Below, piece by piece: positions 16,638-25,297 of a stretch of DNA of 45,680 bases. The notes beneath the pieces are model-generated. The model made no database searches. It had not been told where the DNA came from and saw only the letters and a list, made by a program, of their open reading frames with translations. The position numbers and the translations under genes are program-made. Origin of the DNA: CAYRGG01 sp964423745 (GTDB taxonomy: Bacteria > Pseudomonadota > Gammaproteobacteria > Competibacterales > Competibacteraceae); NCBI GenBank assembly GCA_964423745.1, contig CAYRGG010000035.1:1-45680 (forward strand), written 5' to 3'. The number at the start of each line of letters is the position of its first letter. The first letter of the stretch is position 1.

Positions 16638-18758
16638 ATGGGTAATCGGCTAAAATTCTGGCTGCTCTGCTTTGTGCCATTATTTTTAGTGGGTGGATTA
16701 GTGGGTGCTGCCGTGTGGTGGGCGCCTGTGCTTATTGTCGATGACACTCTGCGTAGCCAATTTGTATTTTTTGCAGCAGTGGGTGGTTTTGTCTTATCTG
16801 TGGGCATTATTCTCGTTTGGACGTTTCTCGATGGTGCCTGTTTTGCCCCCCTGGCAGGGCTTGCTCGGGGCGCTCAGATTATTAAGCACAGTAACCCAGG
16901 CTATCAGTTGGAAATTCCTACCGTGCATCTACTGGGTGAACTGCCAAAGTTGCTTCGAGAACTGGGTGAGGGATTATACAAGGCGCGCCATGAAGTAAAA
17001 ACCGCTATGGTGGCGGGCGCCCAGGAGTTGGAAGAACAGAAATCTTGGCTAGAGGGTGTGTTACGGGAAATTTCTGAAGGTGTTTTGGTGTGCGACGCCA
17101 ATGCACGGGTGTTACTCTACAATCCAGCTGCCCTTAAGTTGATTCCCAATCAGGATTCCTTGGGGTTGGGTCGCTGTCTCTATGAGTTGTGGACCCGCGC
17201 CCCCATAGAGAGCACCTTGGAGCTGTTGCGTTACCGGCAAGGTCAATCTGAGAAAAATTCCAGCGCCACCAGCGCTGCCGAGTTTGTCTGCGCCACCATC
17301 GATGGCGACGCAATCTTGCATTGTCGTATGCGGTTGTTGCCCACCATTTCGGTGGTGGGTTCTGCCTTTGTGATCACTTGTCGCGATATTACGGCTCAGA
17401 TGGCCCAGAAGCAAAGCCAGTTGCCATCCCTAAGCGCTTGGCTTCAGGATCTCTATCAACCCCTCACTAACCTACGTGCTGCGGCAGAGAATATAGCGTC
17501 CTTTACGGATATGGAGCTAGACCAACGGCAGGCTTTCCAGCAGGTTATTTCCCATGAAAGTGCCGTGCTCAGTGAACGTTTACAGTCGTTGACTCGAGAT
17601 TTGAGAACCTTGGTGGTGGGTCAATGGCCCATGAACGATGTTTTTTCCGGGGATTTGGTGGAGGGGGTTAGGCATCGATTGGCGCGGCGCAATGATGTTT
17701 CTTTGCAAGTATCCGTCACTGGTATGCCCCTTTGGTTGCATGTGGACTATTATTCCTTAATGCGGCTTATAGAACATCTGTTACAAGCCTTAAACAGCAG
17801 TGGCCATGGCGATTGCTACGAAATCGAATGTTTGTTGGGTAACCGCCGAATTTATCTCGATTTAGTCTGGGAGGGAAAACTCGTCTCGGCGCAACAGATC
17901 GAAGTGTGGTTGGGGCAGCGTATTGAAGAAATGGTGGGTGCTGTAACCGTAGGGGAAGTATTGCGTCGTCACAATAGTGAGCTGTGGAGTCAAAACCATC
18001 GTCGTGAAGGGTGTGCGCTATTGCGCTTGCCTTTGCCAGCCTCTGGGCGGCAATGGCAAGTGCCTGAACGGGAGGTTATGCCGCGACCAGAGTTTTATGA
18101 TTTTTCATTGATTCGCGATACCGCCAGTCTGGGCGAGTTGGCAACACGCTCTTTAGCAAGCCTCAATTATGTGATTTTTGATACAGAGACTACTGGCTTG
18201 GAACCGTCTAAAGGTGATGAGATTATTCAAATTGCCGGGGTGCGTATCGTAAACCGGCGCATTCTGATGGGTGAGACTTTCGATCAGTTGGTCAATCCAG
18301 ACCGCATTATTCCCAAAGCGTCCATTCGTTTTCACGGCATTACCGACGAGTTGGTCCGATATCAACCTGCTATTCAAACGGTCCTGGCTCGTTTCAAAAC
18401 CTTTGTGGGTGCCGACGATACCGTTTTAGTGGCCCATAACGCCGCTTTTGATATGAGATTTTTACGTCTTAAAGAAGAGAGTGCTGGGTTGCATTTTGCT
18501 AATCCGGTGCTGGATACTCTGCTGCTATCGGTGTTGTTACATGACCACACTAACCAACATACGTTGGACGCTATCGCCGAGCGCTTAGGTGTGGATATAC
18601 AGGCTCGTCATACCGCATTGGGAGATGCGTTAGTGACGGCTGAAGTATTTAGCAAATTGCTAGACTTGCTGATGGCCCAGGGCATCGAGACATTAGGGCA
18701 AGCTTTACAAGCTTCTGAGAAAATGGTGCAAGTTCGCAAAGCGCAGGCACGTTTTTGA
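16638..18758 (+). CDS. Membrane PAS / degenerate histidine-kinase / DEDDh exonuclease fusion
   Basis: 706 residues. Two N-terminal membrane helices (about 7-33 and 43-63), a HAMP/coiled-coil-like linker to about 135, a PAS domain (about 140-250, G-V-L-V-C-D-A-N-A-R-V-L-L-Y-N-P-A) and a HisKA-like helical part follow. The H-box position reads Q-D-L-Y-Q-P-L instead of H-E-L-R-T-P-L, so there is no phospho-acceptor His. The ATPase-like part lacks a convincing N-box Asn or Gly boxes. The C-terminal DnaQ/PolC-type exonuclease has D515 and E517 (F-D-T-E-T-T-G), D605 (H-N-A-A-F-D), H658 and D663 (H-T-A-L-G-D), all five DEDDh residues. It is therefore likely an active 3'-5' exonuclease tethered to a membrane sensor. 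Its neighbours are receiver and kinase genes. Confidence 0.88.
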   Translation: MGNRLKFWLLCFVPLFLVGGLVGAAVWWAPVLIVDDTLRSQFVFFAAVGGFVLSVGIILVWTFLDGACFAPLAGLARGAQIIKHSNPGYQLEIPTVHLLGELPKLLRELGEGLYKARHEVKTAMVAGAQELEEQKSWLEGVLREISEGVLVCDANARVLLYNPAALKLIPNQDSLGLGRCLYELWTRAPIESTLELLRYRQGQSEKNSSATSAAEFVCATIDGDAILHCRMRLLPTISVVGSAFVITCRDITAQMAQKQSQLPSLSAWLQDLYQPLTNLRAAAENIASFTDMELDQRQAFQQVISHESAVLSERLQSLTRDLRTLVVGQWPMNDVFSGDLVEGVRHRLARRNDVSLQVSVTGMPLWLHVDYYSLMRLIEHLLQALNSSGHGDCYEIECLLGNRRIYLDLVWEGKLVSAQQIEVWLGQRIEEMVGAVTVGEVLRRHNSELWSQNHRREGCALLRLPLPASGRQWQVPEREVMPRPEFYDFSLIRDTASLGELATRSLASLNYVIFDTETTGLEPSKGDEIIQIAGVRIVNRRILMGETFDQLVNPDRIIPKASIRFHGITDELVRYQPAIQTVLARFKTFVGADDTVLVAHNAAFDMRFLRLKEESAGLHFANPVLDTLLLSVLLHDHTNQHTLDAIAERLGVDIQARHTALGDALVTAEVFSKLLDLLMAQGIETLGQALQASEKMVQVRKAQARF

Positions 18759-18773
18759 AAAGATAACAGCGCA

Positions 18774-19031
18774 ATGAAACGTCACTGCATGGAACATATC
18801 ATTATTCTTTTTGTGGTCGGTGTTCTGGCGCTGAATTACCCGCTATTATCTCTCTTTGACCGGTTGGAATTGCCATTAAATTTGCCTTTACTATACCTTT
18901 ATGTGTTTCTGGTTTGGCTACTGCTTATCATAGCAATGGCCTTTATCATCGAAGGCAGAGGGGTGCGGGGAGAAGACCTATCCTCAGCAAGTTATGAAGA
19001 CCAACCTAGCGATGACGAGATCGAACGATAA
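18774..19031 (+). CDS. Small two-helix membrane protein upstream of symporter kinase
   Basis: 85 residues. Helix 1 is about 8-25 (I-I-I-L-F-V-V-G-V-L-A-L) and helix 2 about 39-62 (Y-L-Y-V-F-L-V-W-L-L-L-I-I), followed by an acidic cytoplasmic tail. It ends 0 nt before the kinase ATG (TAA then ATG), so it is translationally coupled. Acetate permease ActP, a related symporter, also has a small two-helix partner (YjcH), so a subunit role for the symporter module is a reasonable inference. ATG 18789 is an alternative start. Confidence 0.72.
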   Translation: MKRHCMEHIIILFVVGVLALNYPLLSLFDRLELPLNLPLLYLYVFLVWLLLIIAMAFIIEGRGVRGEDLSSASYEDQPSDDEIER

Positions 19032-21782
19032 ATGCTGCAAGACTGGGTTATCGTAAGTAGTGCGCTCGCTTATTTGGGACTGCTGTTCGGGATTGCCTAT
19101 TATGGTGACAAATGCGCCGACAGAGGTCGCTCTATTATCGCCAATCCTTATATCTACACTTTATCGTTGGCCGTCTATTGTACGGCTTGGACCTTCTATG
19201 GCAGTGTCGGTCGCGCTGCATCCACAGGGGTTGGGTTTTTACCCATTTATTTAGGTCCGACCCTGGTCGCGATTCTCTTTTGGTTTCTGTTGCGCCGCAT
19301 TGTGCGTATTACCAAAGTACATCACATTACCTCCATTGCCGACCTTATCGCCTCTCGCTATGGCAAAAGCACCTTGTTGGGAGGGCTTGTTACGCTTATT
19401 GCTGTGGTGGGCATCATGCCCTATATTTCTCTCCAGCTAAAAGCCATCGCCATTAGTTACAATGTGTTGCGTCAGTATCCCGCCGTGGTGATGCCTACGT
19501 CGTTTAGTGCTCAGCCTTTTTGGCTGGATACAAACTTTTACATCGCCTTACTGATAATCGCTTTTACCATTCTCTTTGGTACTCGCCACATCGATAACAC
19601 AGAGCGCCACGAGGGATTGGTGGCAGCCGTTGCCTTTGAATCCGTGGTTAAGCTACTGGCCTTTTTGCTGGTGGGTATCTTTGTGACCTATGGGCTTTTC
19701 GACGGTTTTGGAGATATCTTCCGCCGTGCCGCAGCGCATCCTGACTTAGTCGAGTTAATGCGTTTTGAATCAGTACCGGGTGGCTATGGTGGTTGGTTGT
19801 CGCTGACCTTTTTATCCATGATGGCGTTTTTGTTCTTACCGCGACAATTTCAGATTTTGGTGGTGGAGAATGTGGATGAGCGGCATATTCACAAAGCAAG
19901 CTGGTTGTTTCCCCTTTATTTATTAATCATCAATATATTTGTATTGCCTATCGCCTTCGGTGGACTGTTGCGTTTTTCTGGTCAACAGGTGGATGCCGAC
20001 ACCTTTGTATTGGCATTGCCCATGGTGGAGCAACAAGAAACCTTAGCTCTGCTTGTCTTTGTGGGTGGTTTGTCGGCAGCTACCAGTATGATCATTGTCG
20101 CCACCGTTGCCTTATCCACCATGGTTTGTAACGATTTGGTGATGCCTGTTTTGTTACGCACCAAAGGGCTACGGCTGACGGAACGAGCGGATATTAGCGG
20201 ATTATTGCTGGGGATACGCCGCATCAGCATTGCCATCATGATTCTCTTGGGTTATTGGTACTTTCGCTTTATCGGTGAAACTTATGCCCTGGTGACCATT
20301 GGTTTGATATCCTTTGCAGCCGCTGCCCAGTTTGCGCCACCCATTTTGATCGGTATGTACTGGAAACGAGCCAGTCGGCGGGGGGCGTTGATGGGTTTGG
20401 GGGGTGGTTTTCTAGTCTGGGCCTATACCCTGTTATTGCCCGCATTTGCTCTTTCTGGTTGGATTGGCAGCGACTTTGTGAGCCAAGGTCCCTTTGGTTG
20501 GGCGTTGTTAAAACCTTATCAGTTATTGGGTTTGCAAGGTTTGGACCCCTATACCCATGCCACCTTCTGGAGCATGTTGATCAATATTGGGGGTCTTGTG
20601 CTAGGTTCTTTGTTGAGTCGCCAAGATGCCATGGAACAAGTGCAAGGAAGTCAATTCGTCGATATCTTTCACCGGGACCGTCATGATGGTGATTCGCTCC
20701 TCTGGCGTGGGGTGGTGGAGACCGGTGAACTGAATAATCTGTTGGCCCGTTTTATCGGGCGTCAGCGTGCCGATAAAGCCTTTAATGATTATGCTCGTAA
20801 AAACAGACTCGATTCCTTACAAGCCGATTCTCGTTTGATTCATTATACGGAGCGCTTGCTAGCAGGCGCCATCGGATCAGCCTCGGCGCGGGTGATGGTT
20901 TCCTCGGTGGTCATGGGAGAAGTGCTTAGCATCGATGAAGTCATGACCATTCTCGACGAAAGTTCTCAAGCCATTGAGTACAGTCGCCGTCTGGAGCAAA
21001 AATCCGCTGAGCTGGAAGCCACCAGCGCCGAGCTGCGTCGCGCCAACGAACGCTTGCAAGAACTCGATCGGCTTAAGGATGAATTCATTTCCACGGTAAC
21101 CCATGAATTGCGTACTCCCTTAACGTCTATCCGGGCTTTTTCCGAAATTTTACTCGGTAATCCTGATATGCCGCTGGATCAGCGCAGTGAGTTTTTAGGC
21201 ATCATCGTAAAAGAAAGCGAACGTTTGTCCCGGTTGATCAACGAAGTCCTAGATCTGGCTAAACTTGAATCAGGTCGCATCAGTTGGCGTATGGAAAAAG
21301 TCGATTTGCAAGCCTTGATTCGGGATGCCATCAATAGCACAAGACAACTGTTCTGGGATAGAAACGTTACGGTGCAGGAATTTCTCGGCGACGAACCCCT
21401 AATCGTCTCTGGCGATTACGATCGTCTCACCCAAGTGGTCATTAATCTACTTTCTAATGCGGTGAAATTTTGCCCTGAAAAGGAAGGGTGTATTACCATA
21501 AGGCTTGTCAATAAAGATGACAACGTTTGTGTGGAAGTACAAGATAATGGCCCCGGTATTCCCTATGACCAGCAGCAGCTGATCTTTCAAAAATTCCATC
21601 AAGTCAGTGATCAACGGGCGGGTAAACCTAAAGGTACAGGGCTTGGGTTGGCTATTAGCGAGCGTATTATGGAGCGTCATGGGGGGCGTATTTGGGTGGA
21701 AAGCAAACCTGGGCAGGGTTCTACTTTTAAGATCGAACTACACGGAATTAGTGATACAGCCTATGTGATTTCACCGGGTTGA
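19032..21782 (+). CDS. Sodium/solute symporter-family sensor histidine kinase
   Basis: 916 residues. About 13 membrane helices of the SSS family (1-530) include the start motif Y-G-D-K-C-A-D-R-G-R and T-A-W-T-F-Y-G-S-V-G-R-A-A. A linker and coiled coil follow (to about 680), then HisKA with phospho-acceptor H691 (T-H-E-L-R-T-P-L-T-S). HATPase_c has an N-box (L-L-S-N-A-V-K-F), G1 (D-N-G-P-G-I-P), F-box (F-Q-K-F-H) and G2 (G-T-G-L-G-L-A). The plan is that of CbrA-type kinases: transport and signalling of a nutrient are combined. There is no receiver or PAS domain of its own; the stand-alone receiver at 16239 is the obvious partner. The kinase core is intact. Confidence 0.95.
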   Translation: MLQDWVIVSSALAYLGLLFGIAYYGDKCADRGRSIIANPYIYTLSLAVYCTAWTFYGSVGRAASTGVGFLPIYLGPTLVAILFWFLLRRIVRITKVHHITSIADLIASRYGKSTLLGGLVTLIAVVGIMPYISLQLKAIAISYNVLRQYPAVVMPTSFSAQPFWLDTNFYIALLIIAFTILFGTRHIDNTERHEGLVAAVAFESVVKLLAFLLVGIFVTYGLFDGFGDIFRRAAAHPDLVELMRFESVPGGYGGWLSLTFLSMMAFLFLPRQFQILVVENVDERHIHKASWLFPLYLLIINIFVLPIAFGGLLRFSGQQVDADTFVLALPMVEQQETLALLVFVGGLSAATSMIIVATVALSTMVCNDLVMPVLLRTKGLRLTERADISGLLLGIRRISIAIMILLGYWYFRFIGETYALVTIGLISFAAAAQFAPPILIGMYWKRASRRGALMGLGGGFLVWAYTLLLPAFALSGWIGSDFVSQGPFGWALLKPYQLLGLQGLDPYTHATFWSMLINIGGLVLGSLLSRQDAMEQVQGSQFVDIFHRDRHDGDSLLWRGVVETGELNNLLARFIGRQRADKAFNDYARKNRLDSLQADSRLIHYTERLLAGAIGSASARVMVSSVVMGEVLSIDEVMTILDESSQAIEYSRRLEQKSAELEATSAELRRANERLQELDRLKDEFISTVTHELRTPLTSIRAFSEILLGNPDMPLDQRSEFLGIIVKESERLSRLINEVLDLAKLESGRISWRMEKVDLQALIRDAINSTRQLFWDRNVTVQEFLGDEPLIVSGDYDRLTQVVINLLSNAVKFCPEKEGCITIRLVNKDDNVCVEVQDNGPGIPYDQQQLIFQKFHQVSDQRAGKPKGTGLGLAISERIMERHGGRIWVESKPGQGSTFKIELHGISDTAYVISPG

Positions 21783-21805
21783 TGGACATTTACCAGAGGG
21801 TTTTG

Positions 21806-22861
21806 TTAAGGCAACCGAACCGTAAAGGTGGTGCCACCATCCGGCGAACTGACCACATCGATAACACCTTTGTGCATTTTAATGATATGTCGTGCGATGG
21901 CTAGGCTAAGACCATGACCTTGGCTGTGATGATCAACATCGCGGTTAGAAAATTCATCAAAAATTTGCCCAAGAAACACCGGATCGATACTCTCGCCGTG
22001 GTTTGTTACGGCAATGCAGTGTTGACCGGCATCGCTAAACACGTTGACTTCTATAGATTTTCCAGAAGGACTGTAGTGTAAGGCGTTTTCAAGAATAGCG
22101 TGGATCACAAACTGGATTTTTTCATGATCAAAAGTAGTCCGCACGCTGTTGCTAAATCGCTGTGTAATGTGGACATCACGCTCTGTTATCAGTGTCGCCA
22201 AGTTTTTAATAACTTCATTGACAGGCTCCTTTAAGTCGCCTTGTTGCCATTGGAAGTGGGCTTTGCGTGATTTTAACTCACTCAGCATAAGAACCTTTTC
22301 GAAAAGGCGCTGCAGCTTTTTGGCGCTTTGATCCACCATGTTGAGCAATAACCGGCGTTGCTCAGGTTCCACATCATCGCTGGCTAACAGTATTTCCACC
22401 GGCGAAATGATGGTGGTCAGTGGGGTGCGGGTTTCATGGCTCAGCAGCGTCAGCAAATCGCTTTTTAACTGGTCCATTTCTTCTGCATATTGCAGACGCA
22501 AATAAACCTGGACCTTGGCGAGGAGTTCTTCCTCGTCGAAGGGCTTAGTGATGTAGTCATCAGCACCGGCGGCATACCCTTCGAGCCGCTCTGAAAGCAT
22601 GGTTCGTGCGGAAATGATGATTATCTTCACATGCCGCAAAGCCGGTGTCGCTCTAATCTGGCGGCACACTTCATAGCCTTCTATGCCTGGCATAGTAATG
22701 TCCAAAAGAATCAAAGCAGGTTGAAAACCTGGCGCTTTTCGAAGTGCTTCTTCACCCGAATGAGCTACTTCCAACATGTAATTCTCTTCAAGATACTCGC
22801 GAAGAATTTCAATATTAGTTTCATTTTCGTCAACGATAAAAATCTTATCCTGGACAATCAC
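21806..22861 (-). CDS. Receiver-histidine kinase hybrid (REC-HisKA-HATPase)
   Basis: 351 residues in reversed hybrid order. The N-terminal receiver has D54 (L-L-D-I-T-M-P) and K106 (Y-I-T-K-P-F). HisKA has H142 (L-S-H-E-T-R-T-P-L-T-T). HATPase_c has an N-box (I-L-E-N-A-L-H-Y), a weaker G1 (T-N-H-G-E-S-I-D) and G2 (G-H-G-L-S-L-A). There is no membrane segment, so it is cytoplasmic and takes its signal through its receiver, making it a relay component. It starts with GTG at 22861 after AAAGAG. It is convergent with the symporter kinase (23 nt apart, no clear terminator between). Confidence 0.92.
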   Translation of the reverse strand: MIVQDKIFIVDENETNIEILREYLEENYMLEVAHSGEEALRKAPGFQPALILLDITMPGIEGYEVCRQIRATPALRHVKIIIISARTMLSERLEGYAAGADDYITKPFDEEELLAKVQVYLRLQYAEEMDQLKSDLLTLLSHETRTPLTTIISPVEILLASDDVEPEQRRLLLNMVDQSAKKLQRLFEKVLMLSELKSRKAHFQWQQGDLKEPVNEVIKNLATLITERDVHITQRFSNSVRTTFDHEKIQFVIHAILENALHYSPSGKSIEVNVFSDAGQHCIAVTNHGESIDPVFLGQIFDEFSNRDVDHHSQGHGLSLAIARHIIKMHKGVIDVVSSPDGGTTFTVRLP

Positions 22862-23344
22862 GTTTTATAAATCTCTTTAACCATGCCAATACCTCTCTAG
22901 CTTTTGTAAAACAAACAAGGTTGAATCTTGCTAATACCCCAATTGTAGCGGGTTAGTACATATACAAAGTACGCTTGCTGATTTTTTAAGGGGCTATAAA
23001 CCACATTAAGACCTATTTTTACCAGATAGGTGCCTTACTATAAAAAAACCTAAAAAAACAACGGGTTGTATTTTAGAGGGAGGGGATGGCTGGATGCCGC
23101 AAGGCAAGCGAGTAATAACTCCCTATTCGAAATAGAAATGACTGCTATGCATCTGCAACGAAAAGTGCGTCGTATAACCCCTCCAAAGCAACATGAAATA
23201 GGGACACTGAACTGATGTGCCCTAAAGTTCCTAAAAAACTTTTGGGGGCTTTAGGGGACCTTGGTGGTCCTTAAATCGAGCTGTTTTGATGGTTGCTTTA
23301 TCAAAATCAAACGATTTTTATTTATCACTGTAGGAGATTGCAAC
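22862..23344. other. Leader region of the bufferin operon
   Basis: About 480 nt between the divergent hybrid kinase and bufA. No gene was found. The proximal part (23220-23270) can form two adjacent hairpins. Promoter motifs are not clear. A TATAACC at 23173-23179 faintly recalls the -35 of ECF-sigma promoters used by some buf operons, but the matching -10 is not convincing. Confidence 0.4.
23220..23270 (+). promoter_or_regulatory. Tandem hairpins in the bufA leader
   Basis: CCCTAAAG (23220-23227) pairs with CTTTAGGG (23249-23256), with further G-U-tolerant pairing inside. GGACC (23256-23260) pairs with GGTCC (23266-23270). No T-run follows, so it is not a simple terminator. They end 74 nt before the bufA start and could be an mRNA-stability or control structure, or a repeat. 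Confidence 0.4.
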
Positions 23345-23617
23345 GTGAAGTCCCAAACTGTTATTCATTCTGCGCTAGTCGGTGTTGTTGCTCTTGGGGT
23401 TATGGCTGCCTCCGGGAATGCGCTGGCTGCCAAAGATGGTCAAGAAAAATGTTATGGCGTTGTCAAGGCTGGCATGAACGATTGTGGCGCCGCAGATAAG
23501 TCGCACTCTTGCGCGGGTCAGGCCACCGAAGATGGTTCCGCCAATGAGTGGGTCTATGTGCCTTCCGGCACCTGTGAGAAGCTGGTAGGCGGTATGTTAG
23601 AGCCGGATGCCGGTTAA
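23345..23617 (+). CDS. bufA: Bufferin precursor peptide (BufA1 type, DUF2282)
   Basis: 90 residues. The signal peptide covers about residues 1-29 (ending N-A-L-A-A). The mature part has four cysteines, C36, C47, C56 and C77, in the BufA1 pattern E-K-C-Y-G-V-V-K-A-G-M-N-D-C. In studied relatives the multinuclear iron oxygenase BufB converts Cys to thiooxazole, and the exported peptide binds copper and gives copper tolerance. The GTG start at 23345 follows AGGAG with an 8-nt spacer; the open frame upstream to 23261 has no such site. It is the first gene of bufABCD. Confidence 0.9.
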   Translation: MKSQTVIHSALVGVVALGVMAASGNALAAKDGQEKCYGVVKAGMNDCGAADKSHSCAGQATEDGSANEWVYVPSGTCEKLVGGMLEPDAG

Positions 23618-23627
23618 GGAAGCGGTG

Positions 23628-24503
23628 ATGTCCAATCTGACCCAGTGCGGTATTGGGCCTGTTGCGATCCCGGCGCGAGCCGGGATCGGCCTCAGGGCTC
23701 AGCATTATCATGAAATCATAGATACACGTCCGGCTATAGGATGGTTGGAGATTCACCCTGAAAACTACTTTAGTGCGGGTGGAAAATCTCTTCATATATT
23801 AAAGCAACTGCGTACTGATTATCCCCTTAGTTTACATGGTGTTGGGCTCTCCATGGGTTCGACGGATCCCTTGAACGGCATGCATTTGAATAAACTTAAA
23901 GATCTGATCCATCGTTTTGAGCCAGCATTGGTGTCTGAACATCTCTCTTGGGGTTCTGTGGAAGGGCGCTATCACAACGATTTGTTGCCTCTGCCGTATA
24001 CCGAGGAGGCGTTAAACCATATGGTGGATCGAGTCGCGCAAGTGCAAGATCATTTGGGACACCAAATCTTAGTGGAGAATGTTTCTAGTTATCTTGAGTA
24101 CCGAGAATCTACTATTCCAGAGTGGGAATTTCTTGTGGAACTCTCAAAACGCAGTGGCTGCGGGTTGCTTTTGGATGTCAACAACATCTATGTCAATGCG
24201 CGAAACCACGGATTTAACCTAGAAAGTTTTTTGTTTGGGATTCCGCCCACAGCACCGGTGCAGGAAATTCATCTTGCGGGGTTTAGCGTCGATAACATCG
24301 ACCATGAGCAGATTCTTATCGACACCCATAGTCAACCCGTTTGCGATGCGGTTTGGGTACTGTATAGCAAAGCCATAAAACGTTTTGGAAAAGTACCCAC
24401 CTTGATTGAATGGGACGCGGATTTACCAGCCTTGGAAGTATTGTTAACCGAGGCCCGACACGCGGATCTTATTTTAGAGGTGTATCATGAGCAGGCTGCG
24501 TAG
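23628..24503 (+). CDS. bufB: DUF692 multinuclear non-heme iron oxidative enzyme (BufB)
   Basis: 291 residues, TIM-barrel MNIO family. Ligand-bearing motifs are visible in order: E-I-H-P-E-N-Y-F, L-H-G-V-G-L-S, S-E-H-L-S-W, V-E-N-V-S-S-Y, L-D-V-N-N-I-Y-V-N, E-I-H-L-A-G-F, D-T-H-S-Q-P-V and I-E-W-D-A-D-L-P. This is the complete set expected for the His/Glu/Asp iron site. It would modify the bufA cysteines in the cytoplasm. An ATG at 23607, inside bufA, is in frame, but AAGGAAG lies 5 nt before ATG 23628, which I choose. It is followed by an overlap with bufC. Confidence 0.95.
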   Translation: MSNLTQCGIGPVAIPARAGIGLRAQHYHEIIDTRPAIGWLEIHPENYFSAGGKSLHILKQLRTDYPLSLHGVGLSMGSTDPLNGMHLNKLKDLIHRFEPALVSEHLSWGSVEGRYHNDLLPLPYTEEALNHMVDRVAQVQDHLGHQILVENVSSYLEYRESTIPEWEFLVELSKRSGCGLLLDVNNIYVNARNHGFNLESFLFGIPPTAPVQEIHLAGFSVDNIDHEQILIDTHSQPVCDAVWVLYSKAIKRFGKVPTLIEWDADLPALEVLLTEARHADLILEVYHEQAA

Positions 24504-25260
24504 TTTACAAAGGGATTTCTCGCGGCATGTTTTCGGGGATGAGTCTGCTGACCTTATTACCAATGTAAAACCCAATGGTCTAAAGCCAGTTAGACGTTTA
24601 AACGTTTATCGTAATAATGTTTATGTAAATCTTACCAACGCTTTACGTACCACCTATCCTATTGTAGTCCGTTTGGTCGGTGATGGTTTCTTCCGCTATG
24701 CAGTCCATGCCTATATTAGTCAACACCCTTCTCGATCTGGAGATCTTCACCAATTTGGCGCAGCCTTCGCGGATTTTTTAGCAACCTTCGAACCAGCAGC
24801 AGGGTTGCCCTACTTATCCGATGTTGCTCGCTTGGAATGGGCCCATGAACAGGTTTTTTATGCTGCCGAAGCAGCACCTTTTAATTCTGCAGCATTAGCC
24901 GAAGTACCTCATGAATCTTATCAAGATCTTAAATTTGTACTCAATCCGGCAGTGCGACTATTAACGTCAAAGTATCCCATATTACGTATTTGGCAGGTCA
25001 ATCAAGAAGGTTTCGAGGGTGATCAAGGGATCCAGCTTGCTGAGGGTGGTGTGCAGTTACTGGTTATCCGTGACAGTCGGTTAAATGTTGGTACCAAGGT
25101 TTTAGGGGAGGGGGAATTTGCCCTGCTCAAAGCCTTAACAGATGGTCATTCCTTTGCGGTAGCCTGTGAGCAAGCGTTGGATGCGCAACCCGACTGCGAT
25201 ATTCCCACTTGCCTTAAACAGCAGATTATGGATGGCGTTATCGTCGATTTTACCATCTAG
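24487..25260 (+). CDS. bufC: DUF2063 / HvfC-BufC family partner protein
   Basis: 257 residues. The N-terminal DUF2063 domain has L-R-S-L-Q-R-D-F and R-R-L-N-V-Y-R-N-N-V-Y-V-N-L-T-N-A-L-R-T-T-Y-P-I-V, and a Y-I-S-Q-H-P-S-R-S-G-D-L stretch. A divergent C-terminal winged-helix-like part includes V-I-R-D-S-R. In bufferin and related MNIO systems this protein recruits the precursor to BufB. It overlaps the bufB 3' end by 17 nt with a GAGGTG ribosome site inside bufB, so it is coupled. Confidence 0.92.
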   Translation: MSRLRSLQRDFSRHVFGDESADLITNVKPNGLKPVRRLNVYRNNVYVNLTNALRTTYPIVVRLVGDGFFRYAVHAYISQHPSRSGDLHQFGAAFADFLATFEPAAGLPYLSDVARLEWAHEQVFYAAEAAPFNSAALAEVPHESYQDLKFVLNPAVRLLTSKYPILRIWQVNQEGFEGDQGIQLAEGGVQLLVIRDSRLNVGTKVLGEGEFALLKALTDGHSFAVACEQALDAQPDCDIPTCLKQQIMDGVIVDFTI

Positions 25261-25297
25261 AAAAAACTAACTTCCGAAAATGTAAGAGGAAATAACT

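Noticed and set aside
23256..23270. Hairpin GGACC / GGTCC as a terminator
   Set aside because: No T-run follows and no plus-strand gene lies upstream.
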